The notes beneath the pieces are model-generated. The model was not told where the DNA came from, ran no database searches, and saw only the letters and a program-made list of their open reading frames with translations. From Microtetraspora sp. NBRC 16547 (GTDB lineage Bacteria; Actinomycetota; Actinomycetes; Streptosporangiales; Streptosporangiaceae), in NCBI RefSeq assembly GCF_030268965.1, contig NZ_BSSE01000004.1, positions 248,001 through 312,000 of the forward strand: DNA of 64,000 nucleotides. Reading direction: 5' to 3'. Both the position numbers and the translations under genes were made by a program. Numbering within the stretch: the first letter of the stretch is position 1; each line of letters opens with the position of its first letter. Below are positions 1 through 8,334 of this stretch, in pieces.

Positions 1-8
1 GGCACCGT

Positions 9-91
9 CGGTACGGTTCCTGAAACGGCACGTGAACGCTCCCTTTCGGTCACGGTTCAGCTCTTGGGATCAAAGGGAACGTTACGTACCG
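9..91. repeat. Nested imperfect inverted repeat upstream of phoH2
   Basis: Seen in the sequence: AACGCTCCCTTT (35-46) is matched with one mismatch by AAAGGGAACGTT (72-83). Outside this pair, CGGTACG (9-15) is matched exactly by CGTACCG (85-91). The spacers are asymmetric (19 nt against 1 nt), so any RNA fold would be bulged. It could be an operator region for phoH2 or the terminator of a gene left of the window. Nothing else is recognisable in bases 1-221. Confidence 0.4.
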
Positions 92-221
92 TAGTGGGAG
101 AGGGCCTGTCCTTGGTCGTGAGGGGGGCCGGAGTCCCGGTCCGCTTCCCCAGGGCACGGGTCCGGTCCGTTCACCACCATTCACGGCAGGGCGCCTTACC
201 CCGGCGCCCGGGGGAGAACGC

Positions 222-1526
222 GTGGCACAGTCCTCGAGTAACCCAACCCGCACCTACATCCTGGACACCTCTGTCCTGCTCGCCGACCCGGCGGCGATGA
301 GCCGCTTCGCCGAGCACGAGGTCGTCATCCCGGTCGTCGTCGTCACGGAGCTGGAGGCCAAGCGGCACCATCCCGAACTCGGCTACTTCGCCCGTGAAGC
401 ACTGCGCTTCCTCGACGACCTCAGGGTGCGGCACGGTCGCCTGGACGAGCCCATGCCGATCGGCGAGGGCACCATCCGGGTCGAGCTCAACCACAGCGAC
501 CCGTCGGTCCTTCCGGCGGGCTTCCGGCTCGGTGACAACGACACCCGCATCCTCACGGTCGCGCAGAACCTGGCGGCCGAGGGCTGCGACGTGGTGCTCG
601 TCTCGAAGGACCTGCCCATGCGCGTCAAGGCCGCCTCGATCGGCCTCGCCGCGGAGGAGTACCGCGCCGGGATGGTGGTCGAGTCCGGCTGGACCGGCAT
701 GGCCGAGCTCCAGGTGACCACGGAGGACGTCGAGGCCCTCTTCGAGAGCGGCAGCGCCGACCTGGAGGAGGCGCGCGACCTCCCCTGCCACACCGGCCTG
801 CGGCTGCTCTCCAGCCGCGGCTCCGCGCTCGGCCGCGTCATGCCGGACAAGTCCGTACGGCTGGTCCGGGGCGACCGTGAGGTCTTCGGCCTGCACGGCC
901 GGTCGGCGGAGCAGCGGATCGCGCTCGACATCCTCATGGACCCCGAGGTGGGCATCGTCTCCATGGGGGGACGCGCGGGCACCGGGAAGTCGGCCCTGGC
1001 CCTCTGCGCGGGCCTGGAGGCCGTCCTGGAGCGCCGCCAGCACCGCAAGGTCATCGTCTTCCGCCCGCTGTACGCCGTGGGCGGCCAGGAGCTCGGATAC
1101 CTCCCGGGCTCCGAGAACGAGAAGATGGGCCCCTGGGCCCAGGCCGTCTACGACACCCTCGGCGCGGTGACCACGCCCGAGGTGATCGAGGAGGTTTTGG
1201 ACCGGGGGATGCTGGAGGTCCTCCCGCTCACCCACATCCGCGGCCGGTCGCTGCACGACGCGTTCGTCATCGTGGACGAGGCGCAGTCGCTGGAGCGCGG
1301 GGTCCTCCTCACGGTGCTGTCGCGCATCGGCGCCAACTCGCGGGTGGTGCTCACCCACGACATCGCCCAGCGCGACAACCTCCGCGTCGGCCGGCACGAC
1401 GGCGTCGTCGCGGTGGTCGAGAAGCTCAAGGGGCACCCGCTGTTCGCCCACATCACCCTCACCAGGTCGGAGCGGTCGCAGATCGCCGCCCTGGTGACCG
1501 AGATGCTGGAGGACATCACCTTCTGA
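222..1526 (+). CDS. phoH2: PhoH2-like protein (PIN RNase domain + PhoH ATPase)
   Basis: The 434-residue protein joins an N-terminal PIN domain (acidic residues D15, E43 and the GDND motif at 104-107) to a C-terminal PhoH-type P-loop ATPase. Walker [10 protein letters not shown] lies at 249-257 and Walker B VDEAQ at about 351-355. In mycobacteria PhoH2 has sequence-dependent RNA unwinding and cleaving activity; the same cytoplasmic RNA-processing role is inferred here. The start is a GTG with a GGGGAG ribosome site five bases upstream. It converges on the lipoprotein gene of the two-component operon, with 41 bp between the stops. All catalytic motifs look intact. I did not find a convincing small antitoxin gene ahead of it. 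Confidence 0.93.
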   Translation: MAQSSSNPTRTYILDTSVLLADPAAMSRFAEHEVVIPVVVVTELEAKRHHPELGYFAREALRFLDDLRVRHGRLDEPMPIGEGTIRVELNHSDPSVLPAGFRLGDNDTRILTVAQNLAAEGCDVVLVSKDLPMRVKAASIGLAAEEYRAGMVVESGWTGMAELQVTTEDVEALFESGSADLEEARDLPCHTGLRLLSSRGSALGRVMPDKSVRLVRGDREVFGLHGRSAEQRIALDILMDPEVGIVSMGGRAGTGKSALALCAGLEAVLERRQHRKVIVFRPLYAVGGQELGYLPGSENEKMGPWAQAVYDTLGAVTTPEVIEEVLDRGMLEVLPLTHIRGRSLHDAFVIVDEAQSLERGVLLTVLSRIGANSRVVLTHDIAQRDNLRVGRHDGVVAVVEKLKGHPLFAHITLTRSERSQIAALVTEMLEDITF

Positions 1527-1567
1527 TACCCGGCTCGGGAGTCATGGCGGGACACCTGGCCCGGGGG

Positions 1568-2170
1568 TCACGGCGGGAGATGGCCGTTCTCCGGGGCCAG
1601 GTCCCAGTACTCCCGGCAGGTGTGGATCTTCAGGGTCCCGGCCTCGCCCTGCGCGATCTCCACGGCCCAGATCTCCGGGCGCAGCCGCGCCGTACAGGTG
1701 ATCTGGGCCATCGCGATCCTGGACATCCTCGGCCCGCTGACGAACACCCGCAGCCGCAGGCCGGCGCTGTCCGGGTCGTTGTGGCTCGCCGGATCGCGCG
1801 TGTACCGCACGAGCTGGACCTGGGCCAGCCGCATGCGGGACAGGGCCGTGCTGACGCCGCGCGGCGGGCGCCGACCGGCCCCGAACAGGGCGGAGAGCAC
1901 GTCGTTGACGTGCGCGGAGGTCGCGGCCACGCTGGTGGCCTCCAGCCGCCCGGACCGGACGAGGTAGACGCGTACGAGCGTCGAGGCGTCGCTGATGGCC
2001 GGAGGCGGCCCCCCGTCGAACACCCTGGTCGGATCGACCCCGCACGCCGTGATCGCGATGACGAGCAGCGCGACCACCGCAGTACGGCCCACGGCGCGGG
2101 CCAGCACAGTGCGGGCCTGGGCCGGCTGGGTCATCACGCGGGGCATGGCAGGGGGCATGGTGCGGGTCAT
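1568..2170 (-). CDS. GerMN-type lipoprotein of a two-component operon
   Basis: A 200-residue secreted lipoprotein. A hydrophobic segment (about residues 30-42) ends in lipobox I-T-A-C with the lipidated Cys at position 43. The mature part (VRVYLVRSGRL, then a segment ending ALSR) reads like a GerMN domain, a fold found in spore-germination and actinobacterial cell-envelope lipoproteins. The ATG overlaps the histidine kinase stop in an ATGA arrangement, so the two are translationally coupled. A lipoprotein beside a sensor kinase often tunes signal perception at the envelope; that role is inference. The N-terminus is Met-rich, with several in-frame starts, so the signal peptide may be shorter than annotated. 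Confidence 0.82.
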   Translation of the reverse strand: MTRTMPPAMPRVMTQPAQARTVLARAVGRTAVVALLVIAITACGVDPTRVFDGGPPPAISDASTLVRVYLVRSGRLEATSVAATSAHVNDVLSALFGAGRRPPRGVSTALSRMRLAQVQLVRYTRDPASHNDPDSAGLRLRVFVSGPRMSRIAMAQITCTARLRPEIWAVEIAQGEAGTLKIHTCREYWDLAPENGHLPP

Positions 2171-3597
2171 GGCGCCGGGATCCACAACGTGAAGAGGGTT
2201 CCGGGCTCGCATCGTCTGACCTCGATCGTGCCGCGGTGCAACTCGGCGTTGGCCTTGGCGATGGACAGCCCGAGGCCGCTGCCGACGCTGCGCGCCCGGC
2301 CCGTGCCCGCCTTGTAGAAACGCTCGAAGACGTGGGGGAGCGACCGCTCGGGGATGCCCTCCCCGTGGTCCCGTACGGTCACCTGGAGGCCGCTGGGCCG
2401 TACCCTGGCGCTCAGCAGCACCGGCTGGGCCCCGTGGTGCAGGGCGTTGCCGACGAGGTTGGCGACGATCACGTCGAATCGCCGCGGGTCGAGGGAGAAC
2501 ATCAGCCCGATCGGCACGGTGAGGTTGACCTGGTCGGCCCACCCGCGCACCTCCAGGCAGTCGGCCAGCGCGTCGCCCACGTCCACGCTCTCCCGGCGGA
2601 GCACGGCGGCGCCGGAGTCGAAACGGCTGACCTCGATGAGGTGCTCCACGAGGGTCTTGAGCCGGTCTATCTCGTGGAGGACGATGCGCACCGCCTCGCC
2701 CGCGTCGTCCGGCAGGCCGTCCGCCTCCTCGGAGAGCATGTCCGTCACCGCGGTCATCGCGGTGAGGGGCGTGCGCAGCTCGTGCGAGACGTCGGCGACG
2801 AAGCGCCGGGACATCGCCTCCAGGGTGCGCAGCTCGGACACCTTCTCCTCCAGCGCCTCCGCCGTCTCGTTGAAGATGGCGGTGAGCTCGGCCAGCTCGT
2901 CCTTCCCGCGTACGGGGAGCCGGATGTGCAGCTCGCCCGCGCCGAGCATGCGGGCGGCGGTACCGAGCCTGCGCACCGGGAGCAGCACCCGCCAGGCCGA
3001 CAGCAGGGCCACGGTGAGCGCGATGGCCAGCGTGATCCCGCCGGCCTGGAGGAGCGAGCCGCGCAGCCGCTTGAGCACGCCCTCCTCGTCGCTCAGCGAG
3101 ACGAAGACGTACGCGCTCAGGCCGGTGCCGCGCAAGGAGCCGTTCTGGTTGGCGCGGTAAATCTGGGTGGCGATCAGCAGCCACGGCCGGTCCTTCAGCC
3201 TGATCCGCTGGTAGACCAGACGCCGGGTGGCCTGCCAGCGGAGCTGGTCGGGCACGTCGGTCAGGGTGAACGGCGCGCCCCGGCTGGTGCTCTGGTGACC
3301 GCCGTACGTGACGATGACCGCGCGGTCGGCCCCGGTGAGCGCGTTGACGAGGTCGGCCAGGTCCTCGTCCGTGACCGTGGTGTCGCTCGGCCACACGACG
3401 TCGCTGGCGCCGACCGGGAGGGTGACCCGGGACAGCGTTTCGCGGACGTCGGAGACCGAGATCCGCTGCACCCGGTCCAGCAGCTCCCGGCGGACGAGCT
3501 GGTAGCCGAGCCCGGCCACCGACACGGAGGCGGTGATCGCCACCAGGAGGAAGGTGACCACCAGCCGGCCCCGCAGGCCGGTGGGAATCCAGCTCAT
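2167..3597 (-). CDS. Sensor histidine kinase, OmpR-family partner
   Basis: A 476-residue membrane kinase. TM1 lies at about 11-33, followed by an extracytoplasmic sensor of about 140 residues, TM2 at about 175-200, a HAMP segment, a DHp domain with SHELRTP (phospho-acceptor H272) and a HATPase domain with intact N, G1 and G2 boxes. The ATG overlaps the regulator stop (ATGA) and its own stop overlaps the lipoprotein start, so regulator, kinase and lipoprotein form one coupled operon. The order regulator-kinase-lipoprotein recalls AfsQ1-AfsQ2-AfsQ3 of Streptomyces, but I cannot claim orthology. The stimulus is unknown; the neighbouring wall-enzyme gene makes envelope status a reasonable guess. 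Confidence 0.92.
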   Translation of the reverse strand: MSWIPTGLRGRLVVTFLLVAITASVSVAGLGYQLVRRELLDRVQRISVSDVRETLSRVTLPVGASDVVWPSDTTVTDEDLADLVNALTGADRAVIVTYGGHQSTSRGAPFTLTDVPDQLRWQATRRLVYQRIRLKDRPWLLIATQIYRANQNGSLRGTGLSAYVFVSLSDEEGVLKRLRGSLLQAGGITLAIALTVALLSAWRVLLPVRRLGTAARMLGAGELHIRLPVRGKDELAELTAIFNETAEALEEKVSELRTLEAMSRRFVADVSHELRTPLTAMTAVTDMLSEEADGLPDDAGEAVRIVLHEIDRLKTLVEHLIEVSRFDSGAAVLRRESVDVGDALADCLEVRGWADQVNLTVPIGLMFSLDPRRFDVIVANLVGNALHHGAQPVLLSARVRPSGLQVTVRDHGEGIPERSLPHVFERFYKAGTGRARSVGSGLGLSIAKANAELHRGTIEVRRCEPGTLFTLWIPAP

Positions 3598-4268
3598 GGC
3601 GGGCTGAAGCGGTACCCGAAGCCGCGGACGGTGTGGATGAAGACCGGCTCGGCCGGCACCGGCTCTATCTTGGCCCTGATCCGCTGCACGCAGGCGTCGA
3701 CCAGCCGCGAGTCGGCGACGTGGGAGTGGTCCCACACGGTCCTGAGGAGGTGACGGCGGTTGAGCACCTGGCCCGGGTGGCGGACCAGTTCGAGCAGGAG
3801 ACGCAGCTCCGTCGGGGTGAGGTGGATCTCGCGTCCTTCGAGCGTCACCTTCAGCGCGCCCCGGTCCACCATCAGGTCGCCGAAGCTGATCCGGTCGGAC
3901 GAGGCGGACTCCAGCCGTCGCAGGACGGCGCGGATCCGCGCGTCGAGCACCCGGGGCTCGACCGGCTTGACGACGTAGTCGTCGGCCCCCGCCTCCAGGC
4001 CCACGACCACGTCGAGATCGTCTCCGCGCGCGGTGAGCAGGATGACCGGCAGCGAGTCCAGCTTGCGGATGCGGCGGCACACCTCGACCCCGTCGATGCC
4101 GGGCAGCATCACGTCGAGGATCACGATCTCCGGGCGCCGGGCCCGTACGTGGGCCAGGGCCTCCTCTCCCGTCGCGTACGCGGTCACGGAGTGGCCTTGG
4201 CGGGCGAGCGCGAGCTCGAGCCCCGTACGGACGGAGGGGTCGTCTTCGACCAGGAGGATGCCAGCCAC
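3594..4268 (-). CDS. OmpR/PhoB-family response regulator
   Basis: A 224-residue regulator. The receiver has the acidic pair D9/D10, phospho-acceptor D52 in ILDVMLPG, T79 and K101, all intact. The C-terminal winged helix (LTPTELRLLLELVRHPGQVL) ends in the usual GFGYRF strand. The GTG at 4268 gives the family length; an upstream ATG would add an unrelated 53-residue tail. It heads a tightly coupled three-gene operon. The leader between 4269 and about 4412 contains two GC-rich hairpins, and a Crp-type palindrome lies 145 bp upstream, shared with the divergent wall-enzyme gene. Confidence 0.92.
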   Translation of the reverse strand: MAGILLVEDDPSVRTGLELALARQGHSVTAYATGEEALAHVRARRPEIVILDVMLPGIDGVEVCRRIRKLDSLPVILLTARGDDLDVVVGLEAGADDYVVKPVEPRVLDARIRAVLRRLESASSDRISFGDLMVDRGALKVTLEGREIHLTPTELRLLLELVRHPGQVLNRRHLLRTVWDHSHVADSRLVDACVQRIRAKIEPVPAEPVFIHTVRGFGYRFSPP

Positions 4269-4353
4269 GCGGACATTATGGTCCGTATGTCGGGAATTCC
4301 TTTGGGTGTCATGAAACCGTAACGTGACACGCACCTGGTCAGGACGAACAGGG

Positions 4354-4407
4354 GGGAGGCTCGCGAAGGGTCCTCCCTTCGGTGCGGGGGTCCGAAGGGC
4401 GGACCCC
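4354..4407 (-). promoter_or_regulatory. Two hairpins in the leader of the response-regulator operon
   Basis: Seen: GGGGTCCG (4387-4394) pairs perfectly with CGGACCCC (4400-4407) around a 5-nt loop, and GGGAGG (4354-4359) pairs with CCTCCC (4372-4377). They lie between the Crp-like palindrome and the regulator GTG. Transcribed toward the regulator they could form 5' leader structures or an attenuator; neither is followed by a U tract. Confidence 0.35.
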
Positions 4408-4412
4408 TGCCC

Positions 4413-4428
4413 TGTGATGAATATCACA
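4413..4428. promoter_or_regulatory. Perfect Crp/GlxR-type palindrome
   Basis: TGTGATGAATATCACA matches the actinobacterial Crp/GlxR consensus TGTGA-N6-TCACA at all ten conserved positions. It lies in the divergent region between the response-regulator operon (GTG at 4268) and the wall-enzyme gene (GTG at 4536). Crp control of resuscitation and wall-hydrolase genes is known in mycobacteria and Streptomyces. Which gene it serves here is inference. Confidence 0.7.
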
Positions 4429-4535
4429 TATTTCGGAAAAGCCCACGTACTGGGCGGTTAGGGCAAAGAATTCGCCAACGGACTTTATTGTTTGGGTTGC
4501 GCGGTACCCCCTGGGACAGGGCAAGCTCATAGGTC

Positions 4536-5234
4536 GTGAGTTCTGGTCAGCAGCTGAAGGAGCGCGCGCCGCGTTCCCGTTCCAAGCGCCGGTCGGGTCC
4601 GAGCCTGCTGACCCCCAAGCGCGTCATCATCCTGGGCGTGACCCTGGTCCTCGTCGGCGCAGGCACCACGTACGTCGTCCGTACGGCCATCGAGAACGCG
4701 AACACCCCGCCACAGCCGCTGTCCCCTCTCGATCTGCTCGCGGGAGACCCGTCCGTCGCCAACCCCGCGATCGACGCGATGAAGGCGCAGGCCGCCCAGT
4801 CGCTCAAAGCCGACCGGCTGAAGACGAACCGCGACAACCTGAAGGACCTCGATCCCGTCAAGATCGCGAAGCAGGCGCCGGGCGGTGGCGGCTTCACCCC
4901 GGCCGACTTCCCGCCCGGCTCCACCCCCAACCCCGGCAGCAACAAGGCCCTCGGCCGGCAGATGGCCGCCGCGCGCGGCTGGGGCGACTCCGAGTGGGGC
5001 TGCCTGGAACGCCTCTGGGACAGGGAGAGCCACTGGAACGAGCGGGCCATGAACCGCTACAGCGGCGCCTACGGCATCCCGCAGTCGCTGCCGGGCAGCA
5101 AGATGGCCAGCGCCGGCGCCGACTGGCAGACCAACGCCGCCACGCAGATCACGTGGGGTCTCGGCTACATCGCCGGCCGCTACAAGACGCCCTGCGGCGC
5201 GTGGGGCCACTCCCAGGCCACCGGCTGGTACTGA
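4536..5234 (+). CDS. Membrane-anchored transglycosylase-like wall protein
   Basis: A 232-residue protein: a basic cytoplasmic N-terminus, one TM helix at about residues 29-48, a linker of about 90 residues, and a C-terminal SLT/aggregation-promoting-factor-like domain. The domain holds the candidate catalytic Glu in DRESHW, then AYGIPQSL and a closing C-G-A-W-GHSQ-TGWY strand. Such proteins cleave or bind peptidoglycan glycan strands outside the membrane. The start is GTG; the sequence upstream has only a weak ribosome site. A perfect Crp palindrome sits 107 bp upstream. The cleavage activity is inferred from the family. Confidence 0.8.
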   Translation: MSSGQQLKERAPRSRSKRRSGPSLLTPKRVIILGVTLVLVGAGTTYVVRTAIENANTPPQPLSPLDLLAGDPSVANPAIDAMKAQAAQSLKADRLKTNRDNLKDLDPVKIAKQAPGGGGFTPADFPPGSTPNPGSNKALGRQMAAARGWGDSEWGCLERLWDRESHWNERAMNRYSGAYGIPQSLPGSKMASAGADWQTNAATQITWGLGYIAGRYKTPCGAWGHSQATGWY

Positions 5235-5334
5235 CCGGCTGGTAACTCAGCCGCGTTCCTAGCCTCGGTCAGGTTTGGTCGACCTTTCGGCAAGACTGCG
5301 GAGACCGCTCCACTTGACGGGCACCCTTGGCGAC

Positions 5335-7260
5335 ATGGGTGTGAAGGTCAGTGTTGTGGTCTCCGTGTGCGATCCCGGGCCGGCGGACGCCTTCGACGCG
5401 TGCGTCCGCTCCCTGCTGGAGCAGTCGCTGCCCGCGGAGCAGTACGAAGTGATCTTCGCGGACGACGGGTCCACGGACGGGACCCGCGAGCGGCTGGACG
5501 CGGTCGCCGCGGTGCGCGCGAACGTGCGCGTCCTGCACCTGGACCACAGCGGCGGGCCCACCCGGGGCCGCAACGTCGGTCTCTCCGTCGCCCGCGGCGA
5601 CTACGTGTACTTCATGAACCAGTACGACCGGCTCGAGCACAGCGCTCTTCAGAACATGTACGGCATGGCCATGCGGTCCGGCGCCGACGTGCTCATCGGC
5701 AGGCTGGCGGGGGAGGGGACGCCACTCTCCGCCTTCACCGGGAGCCGCGAGCGCGCGGACATCCTCCGGGACCGCCTGCTGGCCCTGCCGACGGCGCACA
5801 AGCTGTTCCGTACGGGCTTCCTCGCCGAGCACCAGATCCGCTTTCCCGACCGCCTGCTGGCGGAGCAGGCGTTCGTCACCCACGCCTACCTCGCCGCGAG
5901 GGCCGTCGCCATCCACGCCGGCCAGATCTGCTGCCATGTCGCCTCCCCCGAGGAGGAGGGTTCGGAGGATCCCGCGGCGCTGGTCGCCGGGCTGCGGACC
6001 ATCCTCGACATCGTCGAGGCGTACACGCAGCCCGGGCAGCGGCGCGACCGGATCCAGGCGCACTGGTTCCGCGTGCTCGGGCTCCGCCGCCTATGCGGCG
6101 CCCAGTTCGAGGCGGCCGGCGACCACCGCCGCACGGTCCTGTTCGCCCGGCTCAGGGAGCTCGCCGCCGAGCGTGTGCCGGCGCGGCTCGACGTGTACCT
6201 GCCGGTGCACCTTCGGGCCCGGGCCGCGCTGCTGCGGGCGGGTCGGCAGGAGGAGCTGGCCCGGCTCGCCGCGGCCTCGCGCGGGACCCGGCTGAGGGCC
6301 GAGCTGCACGAGGTGCGCTGGGACCAGAGCGTGCTGACCATGGACCTGGCCGTCGAGATCGTCGACTCGTCCGGCGCGCCGCTGCGGTTCCACGCCGAGA
6401 ACGACCGGCTGTACTGGATGCCGCCGACCCCGATCGAGGGACTGCTCCCGCCGGAGCTCGCCGACGTGACCGAGGCGGCGCGCCGGGCGCGCATGGAGGT
6501 CTACGTCCGGGACACGCAGTCCGGCGTCGTCTTCTTCCTCCCGGTGACCAGCACGGTCCAGCACGGCCGCGACGGCGACGGGGTCCGGGTGTGGGCCGCG
6601 GGTCAGGCCCGGCTCGACGTCGGCTCCGCGGCGCTCGGGCGCCCGCTGCGTCCCGGCCTGTGGGAGGTGCACGTGCGGATGCGCGGCGTCCACCCGGCCC
6701 GCACCCGGGTCGCCAGGGCGGAGGCGCCGATGAACTGCGCGGGCGTGCTCGCGGACCACCCCAGGCGGCTGGTCGTGCCGTGCTGGTCGGGGCGGGGCGA
6801 GCTCAGCGTCTGCATCGAGCCGCAGTCCTTCCCCGAGTCCATCGCACTGGTGTCACCCCGCGCCTCCGTCACCCACAGCGACGATGACGTCTTCGTCGTG
6901 GTGCCGGTGCCGTACGTGCCGCCGAGCGGCGGCCCGGCGGTCGAGCTGGTACTCCGGCAGATGGGCGGCCGGGGTCGCGGCATGACGGTCCCCGCGCTCG
7001 TCGAGCCGGGGGTGCCCGGACGGGTGGCCGGCCAGCTGATCGCGAAAGTGCCCGTACGCAGGCTGGGCGGCGAGGGCTGCCTCGGCCCCGGCGCGTGGCG
7101 GCCGGGGCTGCGGACGGAGGGCAAGGACGTCGATCTGCGGTTCACGCTGGAGGTGGGCCTCCGGGGGCACGTCAGGGTGCGGCCCGCCGGGATGCGGCCC
7201 ACCCCCTCGCTGTTCCGCAGGATCGCCGCCAGGATTCCGGGTTACGCCTCGCTCAGCTGA
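5335..7260 (+). CDS. Family 2 glycosyltransferase with long C-terminal region
   Basis: A 641-residue protein with a GT-A/GT2 domain in the first 230 residues (SVVVSVCDPG strand, DDGSTDGT at 43-50, GRNVGLSVARGDYVYF at 78-93). The position normally occupied by the metal-binding D-x-D(D) reads N-Q-Y-D (95-98), so two acidic residues are replaced. The remaining ~400 residues resemble the beta-rich C-terminal regions of TarS-like polyol-phosphate glycosyltransferases. A role in decorating a wall teichoic-type polymer is therefore plausible but unproven. ATG 5335 was preferred to a TTG 60 bp upstream because GT2 proteins begin just before the first beta strand. Its 3' end overlaps the convergent hydrolase gene by 19 bp. 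Confidence 0.82.
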   Translation: MGVKVSVVVSVCDPGPADAFDACVRSLLEQSLPAEQYEVIFADDGSTDGTRERLDAVAAVRANVRVLHLDHSGGPTRGRNVGLSVARGDYVYFMNQYDRLEHSALQNMYGMAMRSGADVLIGRLAGEGTPLSAFTGSRERADILRDRLLALPTAHKLFRTGFLAEHQIRFPDRLLAEQAFVTHAYLAARAVAIHAGQICCHVASPEEEGSEDPAALVAGLRTILDIVEAYTQPGQRRDRIQAHWFRVLGLRRLCGAQFEAAGDHRRTVLFARLRELAAERVPARLDVYLPVHLRARAALLRAGRQEELARLAAASRGTRLRAELHEVRWDQSVLTMDLAVEIVDSSGAPLRFHAENDRLYWMPPTPIEGLLPPELADVTEAARRARMEVYVRDTQSGVVFFLPVTSTVQHGRDGDGVRVWAAGQARLDVGSAALGRPLRPGLWEVHVRMRGVHPARTRVARAEAPMNCAGVLADHPRRLVVPCWSGRGELSVCIEPQSFPESIALVSPRASVTHSDDDVFVVVPVPYVPPSGGPAVELVLRQMGGRGRGMTVPALVEPGVPGRVAGQLIAKVPVRRLGGEGCLGPGAWRPGLRTEGKDVDLRFTLEVGLRGHVRVRPAGMRPTPSLFRRIAARIPGYASLS

Positions 7261-8288
7261 GCGAGGAGCGCCGCGCGGAACTCGGCCGGCTTCTCGATGT
7301 GCGGGCTGTGGCCGCAGCCGGGGATCGCGACCTCGCGGTAGTTCCCGTAGCGGTCGAGCACCGCCCGCGTCTGGGTGACCATCGGCTGGGCGGGGGTGTC
7401 GTCCCACCCGGGCACCGCGCCGATCGCCCCGAGGTGGGCCAGGTCGAACAGCGACGTGTCGGAGACGATCACGTCCTCCGTGCCCCTGATCCACAGGATG
7501 GGCGGCTTGGGATCGATGGTGTGCAGGTCGTCGATCCGGAAGTTGGTCGGCGCCATCGTGTTGAGCACGCCCCGCTTGCCCGGGGCGACGCCCGGCCAGG
7601 CGGCCGCGGTGGCCGTGTCGCCCGGATAGTGGTCATCGCCCAGCCGGGTGGACAGCATCGACTCGACGAAGGCGTCCTCCTCGTCGCCCAGATCGGTCCC
7701 CGGCACCACGTACGCCGTGCGGAGCACGTTGCGCGGCGACACCGGCGCGTCCGCCGACCGGTCGCCCGCCCGGAGCGCCGCGACGAAGTCGGGGTTGGCC
7801 GTGCCGGCACCGGAGCCGGTGCCGTCCGGGTGCGTCAGCACGCCGTCCGGCCCCGCCGTCCCGCCGAACCCGTACGGCGAGACCGGGTTGACCAGCGTCG
7901 CGCTCCTGACCGCCTCGGGCCGGTCGCGGAGCGCCTGGAGGACGACGCCGCCGCCCATGCTCCAGCCCACCAGGTGGGCCGGGCCGATCACGTCGAGGAG
8001 CGACAGGACGTCGTCGGAGTAGTCGCGCAGCCCCCGGGTCGCGTCCACCGGCGCGGGATCGGAGTCGCCGAACCCGCGCAGGTCTACGGCGAGCGGCCGG
8101 AAGCCCGCGGACGGCGCCGTGTCCAGGGATCCGTCCCGGGCGTCCGCGAGGGCCAGCATGGTCGAGCGCCAGAAGGCGCTGGACGACACGTTTCCGTGCA
8201 CGAACAGCACGGGCTCGCCGGTGGTTTCCGGAACGGAGAGGACGTTGAGCGTCGAACGCGCGGTGGTGATCCGCTCGGCTGAGATCAT
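7242..8288 (-). CDS. Alpha/beta hydrolase, last gene of the 3-hydroxybutyrate block
   Basis: A 348-residue alpha/beta hydrolase: oxyanion HG motif at 31-32, nucleophile elbow GWSMGGG with S110, a probable acid in the GTEDVIV segment, and the catalytic His in GCGHSPH near the C-terminus. It has a long cap of about 100 residues between strands 6 and 7. No signal peptide is visible, so it is cytoplasmic. It follows the transporter by 46 bp on the same strand, within a block that begins with 3-hydroxybutyrate dehydrogenase. Hydrolysis of a 3-hydroxybutyrate ester or oligomer is an attractive inference, but the fold covers lipases, esterases and dehalogenases alike. Confidence 0.85.
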   Translation of the reverse strand: MISAERITTARSTLNVLSVPETTGEPVLFVHGNVSSSAFWRSTMLALADARDGSLDTAPSAGFRPLAVDLRGFGDSDPAPVDATRGLRDYSDDVLSLLDVIGPAHLVGWSMGGGVVLQALRDRPEAVRSATLVNPVSPYGFGGTAGPDGVLTHPDGTGSGAGTANPDFVAALRAGDRSADAPVSPRNVLRTAYVVPGTDLGDEEDAFVESMLSTRLGDDHYPGDTATAAAWPGVAPGKRGVLNTMAPTNFRIDDLHTIDPKPPILWIRGTEDVIVSDTSLFDLAHLGAIGAVPGWDDTPAQPMVTQTRAVLDRYGNYREVAIPGCGHSPHIEKPAEFRAALLAQLSEA

Positions 8289-8334
8289 GGTGTGGCTCCA
8301 GATGGATGGGGTCGGGGTGTCACATCGTCCCTTT

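Noticed and set aside
171-1451. Long antisense open frame over phoH2 and similar long frames elsewhere (for example 36092-37957, 47412-48050, 58919-61003)
   Set aside because: They mirror codon structure of high-GC genes on the other strand, are Arg/Ala/Pro/Gly-rich and show no family motif.
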